From the NCBI RefSeq assembly GCF_932526225.1, contig NC_064039.1:4415001-4479000 (forward strand): DNA of 64,000 nucleotides, written 5' to 3'. The translations under genes were made by a program, and so were the position numbers. This document shows, piece by piece, positions 1-10,981 of the stretch. Within the stretch, counting starts at the first letter, position 1; every line of letters starts with the position of its first letter. The notes beneath the pieces were generated by a model. It was not told the origin of the DNA. It worked only from the letters and a program-made list of their open reading frames with translations, and ran no database searches. This DNA is from Nematostella vectensis (Eukaryota; Cnidaria; Anthozoa; Actiniaria; Edwardsiidae).

Positions 1-172
1 GACTTCAACTTATGTCACTTATAGGCTACGTTATTAAAACAACTTACAAAAAAAACATTTTAAAAACACAGAAATTGAGAATCAAATTAAGATTTGTTTG
101 ATTTGAAAATGCTATACGATCTTCCCCAAGCCGCTTCCTCGTCTGTGAGATGAGTAAAAGGCAGTTCGCCTG

Positions 173-3100
173 ATGACCATGAGACTTCACGGGATCACGC
201 TTCTACTGGTGCTTGTGATGTACAACACGACGCAAGGTATACGCAAGCAAACAACACATAAAGTCCTTGCAGTTTCTGTGTTTCTTGGCCCAGAAATAGC
301 ACGTAGGCAAATGCAGTCCTATTGTAGCCATCCTTGCACGCCTGGGGTATGAGAGGGCTGGACCCTAGCGCGCTAGGATGAGTTCTAACCTCCTAGCTGG
401 TAGACGCTCGTTTCTATATTACGTTCTGTCGTGCACTATCGAGGGTTTTCTCTCGGTAGCGCGTGCGCGATGAGATAACACCTCTGCTATCAGGTTATCC
501 TTGTTTGTAGTTTTTATTTAAAGAAGTAACAGCAAGGAATACTTGTCGAACACAATCCTGGTCAAACATGATCTTGTTTCTGGGTTAGACGGTTAGGGAG
601 TCGGTTAAAAAAGCTGCACAGGGGCGAAATAGAAACAACACTCATAAATCTCGGTATTAGTATTTAAAGCTTGGTTCAATGAAAACCTTGCTCATAATCC
701 TTGTTAAAGATTTCGTGTTTTGTGCCTTTTCAAGGGAAAGCAGCTACTGGAGTCAGTAAAAACAGTGCACGGTCTGTGCTAGAGGGAATAACACCAGACG
801 AGCTACGTCCCAAGGCTTCTGACGGTAAGGATAGCAAGAAAGCCGTAGCAGGTCAATAATATAGAATATCAGGCTCTGAGCATGCAAAACCGGTTTTCTA
901 TAGTTTAGAGCTTGTACCTTCCAGCACGTGATCGCGAACTCGATAACTGAGTGAATACTGATGGTGAATCAGACCCGTAGCCAGGATTCTGAGCGGGAGG
1001 GTTCGTTTACCCATTAAGCGGAGCTTTTTCGCTTCGGAAGCTCGCCCTAGCAAGCAGTGATACTCAATTTTCCTATATTAGAGTGGACCTTCCAGTCGAG
1101 TTTGGTGGTTTATCCGAACCCACCCACCCCCCCCCCCCCCCCCCCCCCCCTGGCTACGGGCCTGTGAACCCTGGTGCTTCAACCCATCAGCATTCTCAGA
1201 AATAAGGGACATTAGCCAGCGGTTTCTCTGGGCTCACATTTTGCTAGGCAAAATGGAATAACAGCGGTATCACAAATAAAAACGAGATTCCGGCCAGCAC
1301 AGGGGCTTCCCTTTTGTTGTTACACTAGAAGTTTTTAATCAGGTTGACTAAAATTCCAAATAAAAGTAGTATTAGCGGTATTTAAACGTGCAAGGGGCAT
1401 CTCTGATTTAATACGTCCAATGATAATGGAAGTGCGGCAGTCTTGCTGAGGTTGAAAAACATCATATGCGCAAATTAAAAATTAAAAATGTATTTTAGAA
1501 AGGCTTTATGGTTCCCCTGTGTCTATCCCAGAAACCCGTGGGGCCGTTTAAAAACAAAATGGAGAACGGAAGAACGGAGAGAAGTTGTTCTTGCGGAGCG
1601 CACCGTTTTCCTTGCTTCAGTCTTTATCTTAAAGACAACAATAATGGTTCCTGAACGACTTTTTTTATGCCCGATTTCAATGAAATTACAGAGAATGTAT
1701 GGATGATTGTATGCTCTCAAGCGAACAAAAGTGCAATGTCCAAGGAACAATTATAGAGCTTTCTCTGGCATCGTTTGAACGGAAAGTGTATCCCTCGAAT
1801 GGCAAGGGTTATTTTTCGAGTCCTGCATCGTGAGCCCATAATCTCTGAAACGAGAGAATTTGATAAATTGTGATGTCTCCCCACATTTCCTTATAATAAA
1901 CGGCAACTGTTTTGACATTGTATGTGCACTATTACGTATGCGTGGCGGCCGTGTTGTCTCTTATTTCTGGGAATGTCTCGGATCTATCTCCAAAACGCTG
2001 ATGAGAATTATCCCCCCCCCTTTCCATTTCCCTGGCTGGCCGAGAACACACCCATTCTACTTTTAATATAAATCTGGTAGAGATCGAAAAGTGCGATCAT
2101 TTTGCAGCTGCGTCAGGGAGTAAGAAGCATCAGGTGTACTCCAGTCAGGATGTCATGCCAGGTATTTCGCTTTTACACACTTTTAGCTGATCTAATGACA
2201 GTCACGCGATGTATAACAATAAATGCTACCAATGCGCCGGTGACGAATAATATCGCGTAATTTAATATGTCTATTTGTTTGTCATGAGCAGAGAAAAAAT
2301 TATAATGATAAAGTTTGCACGAGAAGAGAATGCATATGTTCTATATTACAATGCAAATCATATAACGCAATGCATGTCCGTTAATGCAATGCGTATTATA
2401 TTATGGCACAATACAATTCAAGATACGCAATGCATATTCAGTAAAACAGCACATTTTATGTAACACATGTCCTGTAGCATGATGCATGTAGTGTAACGCA
2501 ATGCATGTTCTGTAACTCAGGGAATGTATATATGTCCTATAGCATGATGCATGTAGTGTAACGCAATGCATGTTCTGTAACTCAGGTAATGTTAACATTG
2601 CGGGAGGGGCATCGCACTTATTCAACCTCTCACCAAAAGATGTCGCCGCGGTATCTGACTTTATGAAAGGTAAGGATAGGCATGTCTATGAATTACACAT
2701 GCGATCCACCACCACTAGACTCGTGCGACGTTCAATAAGATTTCGAACAAGCACTTACTTTGATTTATCTTTTATCAGATGTTGATAAAAACCGCGGGGT
2801 GTTGACTCCAGATCTGATGAAACAGATGGCCAACTTGGAAGAGCTACCTCAAGCGCCAAGTAATAGCCAAGGTAGGTGAGATCAGGAGATAACGTGTAAG
2901 CATGTGAGATAGGTACAATCAGCAGTACAGATGGTCAACTTGGTGAAGCTGTCTCAAGCACAAAGCAATAGCCAAGGTAGGTGAGATCAGGAGATAACGG
3001 GTAAGCATGTGAGATAGGTACAATCAGCAGTACAAACAGATGGCTAACTTAGAGTAGCTGTCTCAAGCAAAAAGCAATAGCCAAGGTAGGTGACATTAGG

Positions 3101-6100
3101 AGATAACCGGTAAGCATGTGTGATAGGTACAATGATACAACTTATGTGTGCATGCTAAAAACAACAGCGTGAGACAAGCGATTCTTTCGAAAGACAAACA
3201 AACGCATTGGCAATTTAACAGTTCCCAACCCAAGCGTAAGAAGTCGTAAAAATGCCAAACTGTGTACGTCCAACTTTCACTTTTTAAGTCTTAGGCTTAC
3301 TGCTTGGACAGGGTCCTAGCCGGGGATGGGGCCATAGGCGCACGTGACCACCCCCCCCCCCCTTCCTGTAACGTGCCACACCCACACAGTGTTTATGAGG
3401 CCTGCTACAGCGCTGTTGCACAATTTCTTGCAGGTTACGAGAGGAACTTGGGTATCAGTGACTCGGTTGGTATGAGCCCGCAATACAACGTGCCAGATAG
3501 AGGAGAGACCGATACGCGTACTTATCAGGACTCCGAGCTTCCTTTCAAAGTGAACGATGAAAAGGCGTACAAAAGCAACGAGAACACGGGAGAACAGACC
3601 GATCGCTATCTTAATGACCCCTTGCCTGAATATCACTACAAAGAGACTACTTATGACGTACCAAGTGAGTCGGAAAACACCGTCGGTTACGTTAACCATG
3701 GATACGGAAGAGCTGGCGATAAGGAGCCGGATTTAGTGAAGCAGTACAACTCTGAATACGGAGAAGAAAGCGTAGATCCAGAAGGACTCGCGGATTCCTT
3801 ACAAGATAAGAAGGCTGCCGAGGATCGACTTGTGAATGAACTTGGAAGGAAAGTGCTTTGGAATATCCTCTCGCAGAAACACGCTGAGGAGACTGAGGTA
3901 GGTGGCTCGAAGACGCAAAACGGGGTATTAAACGAGGGCGAGAACGCATCGAATGAGGCAGCCCCTACGGTTCAGAACAACGGGCCTGTCACCACCACCC
4001 AGGGGGATGGCCTGACTCATTTTGCAGCATCTATTGCCAGGCTCACAGGTAAGGACGATAGTAATGCGGAATTCAAGCCACAGGTATCTCAGGACGCGCA
4101 AATACTCTTAGATACTAAGCTAAATGACGAGTCAAAAGAGGCACCCACGAATAAGCCCGATACTGCAGTTATTGGTAAGCTGAACAACAAGCTCCAAGAG
4201 GCAGTTAAGTTACTTGTCCCTACATTAAAGGTATCGGGTATTCTAAATCCTCCAAGACCTTCGGAGAAAGTCAGAATTGTCGTGCCAGGGGCAGCTATCG
4301 CGGACTCTAAAGCAGCGATAATCCAGAACGAAGACAAGAACGAAGACAAGGACAAGGACGATACAGTAACTTTGAAAATCTCAGGGAAGGGAAAACCTGT
4401 AAGCTTTAACGCTGATGCCAGTAAGGATGGCTCTATATTGTTGAAAATACCCAAAAAGTTTTCAGAGGATCTCATTGAAGACGTGGAAAGCAAAAAGAAA
4501 AAGGCTGAGTCGAAGAAGCAAATGCCAAGACCAAAAGAGGAAGAAGAGGATGAAGACGACGCAGATTCGAGAGATTTGAAAGGAAAACATCTTCCAAGGC
4601 TATCATCCGGGAATTCACCTACGATAAGTAGCTGGGTAATATCAGGCAAGAAAAATGATGTCACCACTGAAAGACCGACAACTCCAGCGATCACTGAAGT
4701 GCCCAACGACGCGAATGCGAATCCTCTAGAGAATGCGAACTTGGGTCAGATTGCTGGGCTAACCCAGGCATTGTGGGCTGGGGAGCTTGCTAAAATGAAT
4801 CAGAATGGTGGAGAAAATGCTCTGCCGTACGCTTATTCGTCAGAGAATTCCAACATGCAGCAGCTCATGTCACTGCTGTCCAACAGACCAGGGGCTCAAG
4901 TGGGCAATCCAATGCACGATGGGAAGGGTTCTGCCTCATATGGCAGTGGAGGACACGTGGGAGGTATACCGCTGGCTACCCTGCTGCAGTCATCTAGATT
5001 GATGGAAGCCACTGGGATAGCGAGGAATAAGGGAATGCCAGGAAAACCTTCTCAAAAGCCAGGTGGGTTCCAGGCTGATGTGCCTCACAATTCGTTTAAC
5101 TATTGAACTTGATTGCAGGGAGGAGTGTTCAGTTACTCTGTATTTGCTGAGAGCTGGCGCCAGTTTAGTTTATCTTAATAATGTTCTTTGTAAAATTCCG
5201 ACTCTACTCGAGGGACAGCCGCTTACCCCCTTCCCCCCCCCCCAACTTTCCCCTTTATACACCTTACGCGGTGCTAGGCATGCCTGTTAATCCCGCAATA
5301 TGCGAAAAGACTATCACGACTCAGCCAATCATTGATTTGTGTCACAGAGGAGCTGAACTTGTGGTCACCCTGTTCGGTCACATGTGGACATGGGATACAA
5401 GCAAGAGCACGGCCTTGCCAGGGACACGAATGCAGCGGGTGCCAGACAGAGAGCAGGAAATGCTACCAAGGTCCCTGCCCAGGTAAATGGGTATTTTTTC
5501 CGCTTTGTATGTTATGGTTTACTCCTGAGAGGCTGTTAGCCTCGTTCCCAGGATTCTGTTGACTGAACTCTGTCGTCACGTGTTTCATGCTGTCCCATGA
5601 CACCTGGAAAACACTAGGACTTATCTTTCCAAAGGCGAATCAACGACTTCAACTGGACAAATTCGTACACAGCTATTTCAAATAAGGTTGCACTCGGAGA
5701 ATCTATGTGCCGTAACCCGCAGTGCTTCAAATAATAAATAAGCATAAATAAAAACGAACACAGGTTTGGAAAGCTTTTGCGTTCTTGTTTATGTACTTCT
5801 TAACGTTCACCCGGCGTTCAGAGACTAGGATTCTGCCATTTATCGTTACCCATGAACAACTGCGGGTTACGATACATTGATTCGCGGGTAACATTCATTT
5901 AAATAGGTGTATTATTATTATTATTGGATTGGCAGAAACAAATATTACATTACTTGTTATGCAGTTAATGCTACGCAAAACAAACGAATTACGCGATAAG
6001 AAACACTACAAAAAGCATTGCATCATATTTAAGCGCTTTTTCTTTTCTTTTTTTCAGAGGAAATAGCGAAAGCAGGGCTGAAACTGCATAACCAGTTCCG

Positions 6101-6515
6101 CAGATGGCACAAGACTCCTTCCCTAAAATGGTCTGACAAACTCGCCAAGAAGGCTCAAAAACTTGCTCAAAGCATGGCCGCTGATTCAAACCACACGGAT
6201 GACGAAGCTTACTCACAAAACGAGCTTCCAGGAGAAAACATCGCTGTGTTTAAGCACGATTACGACATAGCGGCCGAGCGCGCCACGAGGAAATGGTACG
6301 AGGAAGTTGAAGGCTACCGCTTTGGGAGCCCTGTGCTTGGCGAGGCAACTAAGCATTTCTCTCAGCTTGTGTGGAAGGGGACGAAGAGCGTCGGGATAGG
6401 TGTGGCGAGGGGGGCTAGGGATAGGACTTATGTTGTAGCGCTGTATGATCCACCGGGTAATGTGGAAGGCGCCGAGAAAGACAACATTCACACTCCGGAC
6501 GACGCGCCAAGCTAG
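173..6515 (+). CDS. Secreted TSP1 plus CAP-domain protein, 8 exons
   Basis: I built this gene from splice sites: exons 173-236, 735-824, 2108-2161, 2586-2669, 2779-2871, 3434-5062, 5348-5482 and 6058-6515. All junctions are phase 1, giving about 868 residues. Exon 1 is a signal peptide (MTMRLHGITLLLVLVM). The 1.6 kb exon 6 encodes a charged, low-complexity, probably disordered region. Exon 7 is one thrombospondin type 1 repeat (WSPCSVTCGHG, six cysteines). Exon 8 is a CAP/SCP domain with HNQFR, GENIA, the CAP1-type HFSQLVWKGTKSVGIGVA and a YDPPGNVEG ending. The ending lacks the cysteine usual in CRISP proteins, so it resembles the GAPR-1 (GLIPR2) branch. An extracellular or matrix role is inferred; no enzymatic activity can be claimed. 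All-phase-1 junctions fit exon shuffling. The start codon and exon 3 are the least certain parts. Confidence 0.82.
970..1164. mobile_element. MITE in intron 2 of the TSP1-CAP gene
   Basis: The ends form terminal inverted repeats of about 16 bp: CAGACCCGTAGCCAGG at the left, and CCTGGCTACGGGCCTG as the reverse complement at the right. The interior carries no ORF and includes a run of 24 C at 1127-1150. This terminus type is common on short nonautonomous elements of marine animals, probably hAT-like. No clear 8-bp target duplication was seen. Confidence 0.65.
2476..2590. repeat. Two-copy tandem repeat carrying the exon 4 acceptor
   Basis: A unit of about 57 bp occurs twice, with shared parts GTAGCATGATGCATGTAG and TGCATGTTCTGTAACTCAG. 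The second copy ends at the acceptor used for the exon starting at 2586. The first copy ends in the same CTCAG at about 2520, so it offers an upstream decoy acceptor. The nearby AATGCAT-rich sequence (2330-2470) looks like older, more diverged copies. Confidence 0.75.
2821..3135. repeat. Three-copy tandem duplication of an exon end plus its donor site
   Basis: The last part of the exon 2779-2871 (from ACAGATGGCCAAC), its donor CAAG|GTAGGTGAG and the next roughly 55 bp of intron are repeated twice more downstream. Copies of the donor CCAAGGTAGGTGA lie near 2867, 2973 and 3082. The second copy of the exon part is still open in frame; the third has an in-frame TAG. The unit is about 105-110 bp. 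Confidence 0.85.
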
Positions 6516-7095
6516 TACGGGACGAATTCATGAGAGATAGGAGAGTACTGAGGCGGAGGTAGGGGGGGGGGGGAGTTGGGGCTGGCCTCCAGAATCGACA
6601 AGGAGAACTGGGGGGACAAAGCTGCCCGTGGAAGGCAGGGCAAGAATCAGCTCTGATACACCGTACGATAGTATTTCGCGACATACTGACGGCGCTAGTG
6701 CGTCCGTCTTGAAAAGAGACGAATCGATATTGTCCTGGAACGGGGGAGGGGTGGGATTTTTTCACCGCTTTTTGGTCATGACAAAGATCTTGCTGTATTC
6801 TTTAAATTTTTTTGGGCGTGATTGGGGGCTTATGAACAAGCTTGTAAAGTGGTCGGGTTAGGACTATGCGAACCAGCGATGCGTGCTGCCAAGATTCAAT
6901 AATAAAATTGGACAAACAAATATAAAGGAACTTTTACTTTAGGCATGTTTGGTATTTAAGACAGTAAGTATAAAGGTATCTGACTGTTCTAATAACACAT
7001 TTTCATTTACCCCAGCCTTTTTTCCTGATCTAAATTGCCGCCTCAATATTGCCTATCGTACTAATTCTCGGTCGCCTCTTCAACTTGAAAGCTTT

Positions 7096-8146
7096 TTATT
7101 GGTTGTCTCCGGCTGTGACTAGAGCTATACCTATAGGCCCTATAGTTTGCAAACTGTCCCCACGTCTCCAAAAAAGAGTTTTCAAAGTATTGCAAAATTG
7201 ACGGTTGTTGAAGAAACAAACGGCTGGCAAAGTTATGCAGTTTGAAAGTGACAGAGCTCCTGCAACTCTCAGAATCATGGAAGAGACTGTAAAGTGAAAC
7301 TGCACTACTCCTATTGCGTCCAATATAAGGTAGACCGAGATCAACGTGTACGGGACGACAAACAAAACGATAATTCCGACGAACATCTTGGCATCTCCAC
7401 TGCTGTTGTTGTGATGGGGGAGGATTTATTTGTCCGCGTAAGAGAAATCTTGTAACCGCGACCGCCATGATGACTAGCAGAACATCGGGAATGAGGTATG
7501 TGGCAAAGAACCCGCAGATTACCAGTGCTCTCTCTGACGAGGTTTTCGGCACCGGCCGGCACGTGATCGTGTAGTGATCGGAGTCCAGAGTCTCATGGAC
7601 TCGTTTAACCGAGAAAATAAATAAAAGAGCAAGAATGAGCCCTCCGAGCCAAGTTCCTATCAAAAGCCCTCTTTCAAGGGCCCTCGAAGGGGTTTTCAGC
7701 GGGTAAAATATAATAAAACATCTTTAGGCTGCGATGAAAAGCATGTTAAAAATCATCACTGCTCCTAAATAAAACGAAGTAAACCGAAGAGCTCTGCACG
7801 AAATATCGCTTGTGTAAAGATTCACTATCAACTGAAAACAGGAAACTATTCCGGCTGATGCCACCGAGTTGAGCAGGTTACAGATTGCTAAGTTCGACAA
7901 TAAAGTCATCGTAAGGGTTCTGTGCAGAGCTTGTTGAGGACGACGTCTTGCGCGCATGGGAGTCTTGCGTATAACCGCGTACAGCAGAGCGTTGCAGATG
8001 GTGCCAAAGAAGAAGAAGGATAAGAAAATGCTGGTGAAAATGATTCTAGTGGAAGCCCTTGGGAAGAAGACGTAAGCTGACGTGCTGTTATTCATGGTCA
8101 CCGCGGTTTCCATAGTAGTTTCATTAAAACCTGCGAAATAGTTCAA
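7096..8146 (-). pseudogene. Class A GPCR pseudogene (stop at D/ERY, frameshift in loop 3)
   Basis: Reading from 8146 downward gives an N-terminus with NxS/T sites, then TM1-TM3 ending NMLFIAA, a TAA stop, and then in the same frame RCFIIFYPLK, TM4 and TM5. The stop sits where the acidic residue of the D/E-R-Y/C motif belongs; a single change from GAA would make it. TM6 (GIIVLFVVPYTLISVYLIL) and TM7 continue in another frame after a glutamine-rich stretch near 7395-7420. TM7 has LPAVCFF in place of NPxxY, followed by NNRQFCNTLKTLF. The gene is single-exon. It looks like a recently dead lineage-specific cnidarian receptor, ligand unknown. Two independent sequencing errors are the alternative. 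Confidence 0.75.
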
Positions 8147-10981
8147 TAAGGAAATCTAGATTATACTTGAGATCGACAGAGAGCAAAAATGACATGATAA
8201 CAAGTTTTAAAACGAGGGGCAATATCAAGAATTCCCAGGCCCTTCGCTGTCCCTCTTTATTCTAATTCGACATTCATTGATTTTTCTACGGGAATTGATA
8301 GTCGAAGTCGAAGATTCCTCTTTCCCTGATTGTGAGCGGGCGCATAGCTGTCAAGTCAACCGCATTAGGCGGGTGTCACAATATTTTGGACTTCATCATA
8401 AGCCTAATTTTTGTGAGAATGTTCAAACAATCTCTGTTTTTACCCGCATTGGCTTTCTTGGGTTTGTTTTACATATTTACTGTATATCACCTGTTTTCAC
8501 AAGTGTCCAAGTTGGGTGACAGCTATGCGAGCGAAACTTGAAAAGTTTTTCGTGTTAGCATGGGACCCTGGAGTTAAACAAAAAGCGACTTAACAGTTTA
8601 CGGAAACAATAATTTTTAAAAAGAGCAAACTTGAAAAAAAAAGTGACTCAAATTAGCAAAGACGAAGAACATTTTGAGCAAGAAGTTAAATAACCAAGGA
8701 GCTAGAGCAGCCTGATAATTAGGAGAAGCGATTTAAACAAGCAAGAAATTAAGGAGCGACTTAAAGGTCGTCTTTGACGAATGAAAATAGCTGTATAAAA
8801 TGGCAACGAAGCTAACAACAACTTAGTAACGAAAGAGCGAACGAGAACAAAATGAAAAAAGCAGCCTAAACTTCAGGAAGTAGCAACGTTCATTGAGAAA
8901 CAGATTCAAGAATCAACAGTTGGTGTAGTTAACCATAGAGGTACATACCGTTAAAAAGAACTTTTGATCACGAACAATCTTCTGCGGATGAACTGCTTCA
9001 AATTAAACATTGAGTTTAGGTAGAGTTTATTTAAACGAATCGGTAATAAATAAGATAATTGAAAGCAAAATTTACTATCTAATTTCTAGCGCGCACATAA
9101 GTGATCTCTTCAAGAAACAGTGATAACTCTATGAATAATAAAAGACAACCAGCTCTATTTTTAAGATCTGCGACATCTGCTCAAATCACTAGCAATTGGT
9201 ATGATAATCTAAACTTTGAATTGCGTCTGTAGCTAGCACGGGGGCAGGGGGGGGGGGGGGGGGGCAGCTACCTCTTTAGAAGAGCAGGAATTTACAAGAC
9301 ATATGAAAAAACAGTGTCTGCCCCCGAAGCAAATAAAAGAAATATCTTAGGCTCTCTCTCCTGGACAAAGTTTTCCAGCTACGGCCTTGATGTCAGGCAA
9401 TTGTAGAACTCTAAATGTGTATCTACAAAAAGCATAAGTCTTCCAGGCCCTTATATATCATTTCTGTTACAGGAAGAGGGAGATAAAATAAGGATGTGAG
9501 TTTATTCTTAATGTTTAGACTCGTCCCTGAAGATACATGGAGGATCCGAGGATGGTTCGGTGAATTCAAGAGAACCACCTTTATAAGCATAATAAATAGT
9601 GTTTGCTTTGGGCCAGACAATTGAGGAGATCTTTGGTATAGTTTTAATAAAATGAACCTAACCTTTGAAATATTCTAAACCGGCCATTGAAAAAATTATC
9701 TCTAGTCCTACCTTATTACACCTTGACTGCTCTTTTTTTGTATCTCAAATGTATTGCTTTCCGTTTTACCAAACACTTGATAGGTCAATTTACAATCGAC
9801 CTATTGGCCAGAGTAATTTCTGGTAATTTCTGTGCGTCATTCGTTGCTAACTCGCAATCTATAATTAAAGGCAGCTGGTCTTGCTTTCTTTACGTTTTTG
9901 CTTTTTATTCAGAAGAAAAAGACGGAAATAAAAAGGAGATTTATGCGCGTTTTTTTTTTCATTAATAGAGTTTACCCATATTATGTTTTAATGGTATGAT
10001 TATACTCTCTTGAGACAAGTTGAGTCAGAATAAAGCCATGGGGCTTCTGCGAATAGAGTCATTTTCATTTAGTGAACCTTTAGAGTGGAATCCCACACCC
10101 CCCATTTCCTTAACATATAAAAATATAGAAATTCTAGGTATTTCAACTCCCCCACAATCAGACTACAAAAATAAGAACAACTCCAGCAATTAGATCAACA
10201 AGCATAAAACCATGAAAATGCCCCCCAAACCTAAAGTATCTAATGGTCCTTCACTCAGCCGAAAGCTCCCTAGTCTCGTCCATGGAACGAAGTTTCTACG
10301 AGGATTCTGGAAACAGGTCCATCTCGGAATTTCAAACTCACTCTGCTTTATTTATATTTCATTTCTTTGGACTGTTGCCACGCCTTTTGTGCGCTTTATT
10401 CTTCTCTAGACTTGGTAATGGCGACATGGCTTTTCCAAAACGAATTTGCTTTTGTAAATTTTTACATTTAAATATTTTTATTAGCTTTCTAATGAGTATA
10501 TCACCACTTAGATGTTCCCTCTGGAAAAACGTATCATCATAATCATTATCATTATCAAGATCATATTGAGGTTGTGCCATAATGTGGAACATGTGGTAAA
10601 TATAGCAGTATACAGTATGACAGAAAACAGTATGGCAGTAAACTGTTGCAGTAAACAGTATGGAAGTATTCAGTATTGCGGTATACAGTATGGAAACTCA
10701 TCTTGTGATCGTGTGGATCACGTGGAAACCACTTTGCAATCGGTATGCGATCGTCAAGGTATCGATGGCCCCCATGTGGACACCAGCCTTATCTACATAG
10801 AAAGCGCCCTGTAAGTTGTTCAAAGGAAATAGAGAGCAAGCGTAGGGCATGACCTCTCGTCCCGATTCTTCGTGCGGTCCATACTACATTTTCTATTTCC
10901 TCTGACCACCCCCACAAAAACTTGCTAAACAGAAGAGTAAAGCCGCTGAACTGGTTACTTGTATAGTCTTCAGTTAGCAGG
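8147..10981. other. Intergenic stretch, no gene seen
   Basis: This AT-rich DNA has no ORF that I can support. It holds a degraded MITE copy at about 8341-8400, a run of 18 G at 9247-9264, and a loose array of CAGTAT-type units at about 10590-10700 (GTATGGCAGTAAAC, CAGTATGGAAG, CAGTATTGCGG). Confidence 0.5.
8341..8400. mobile_element. Degraded fragment of the 12298-12647 MITE
   Basis: ATAGCTGTCAAGTCAACCGC, then ATTAGGCGGGTGTCACAATATTTTGGAC, matches the left end of the element at 12298 with a few substitutions and small gaps. Only about 60 bp remain recognisable. It gives a second local copy of that family. Confidence 0.6.
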
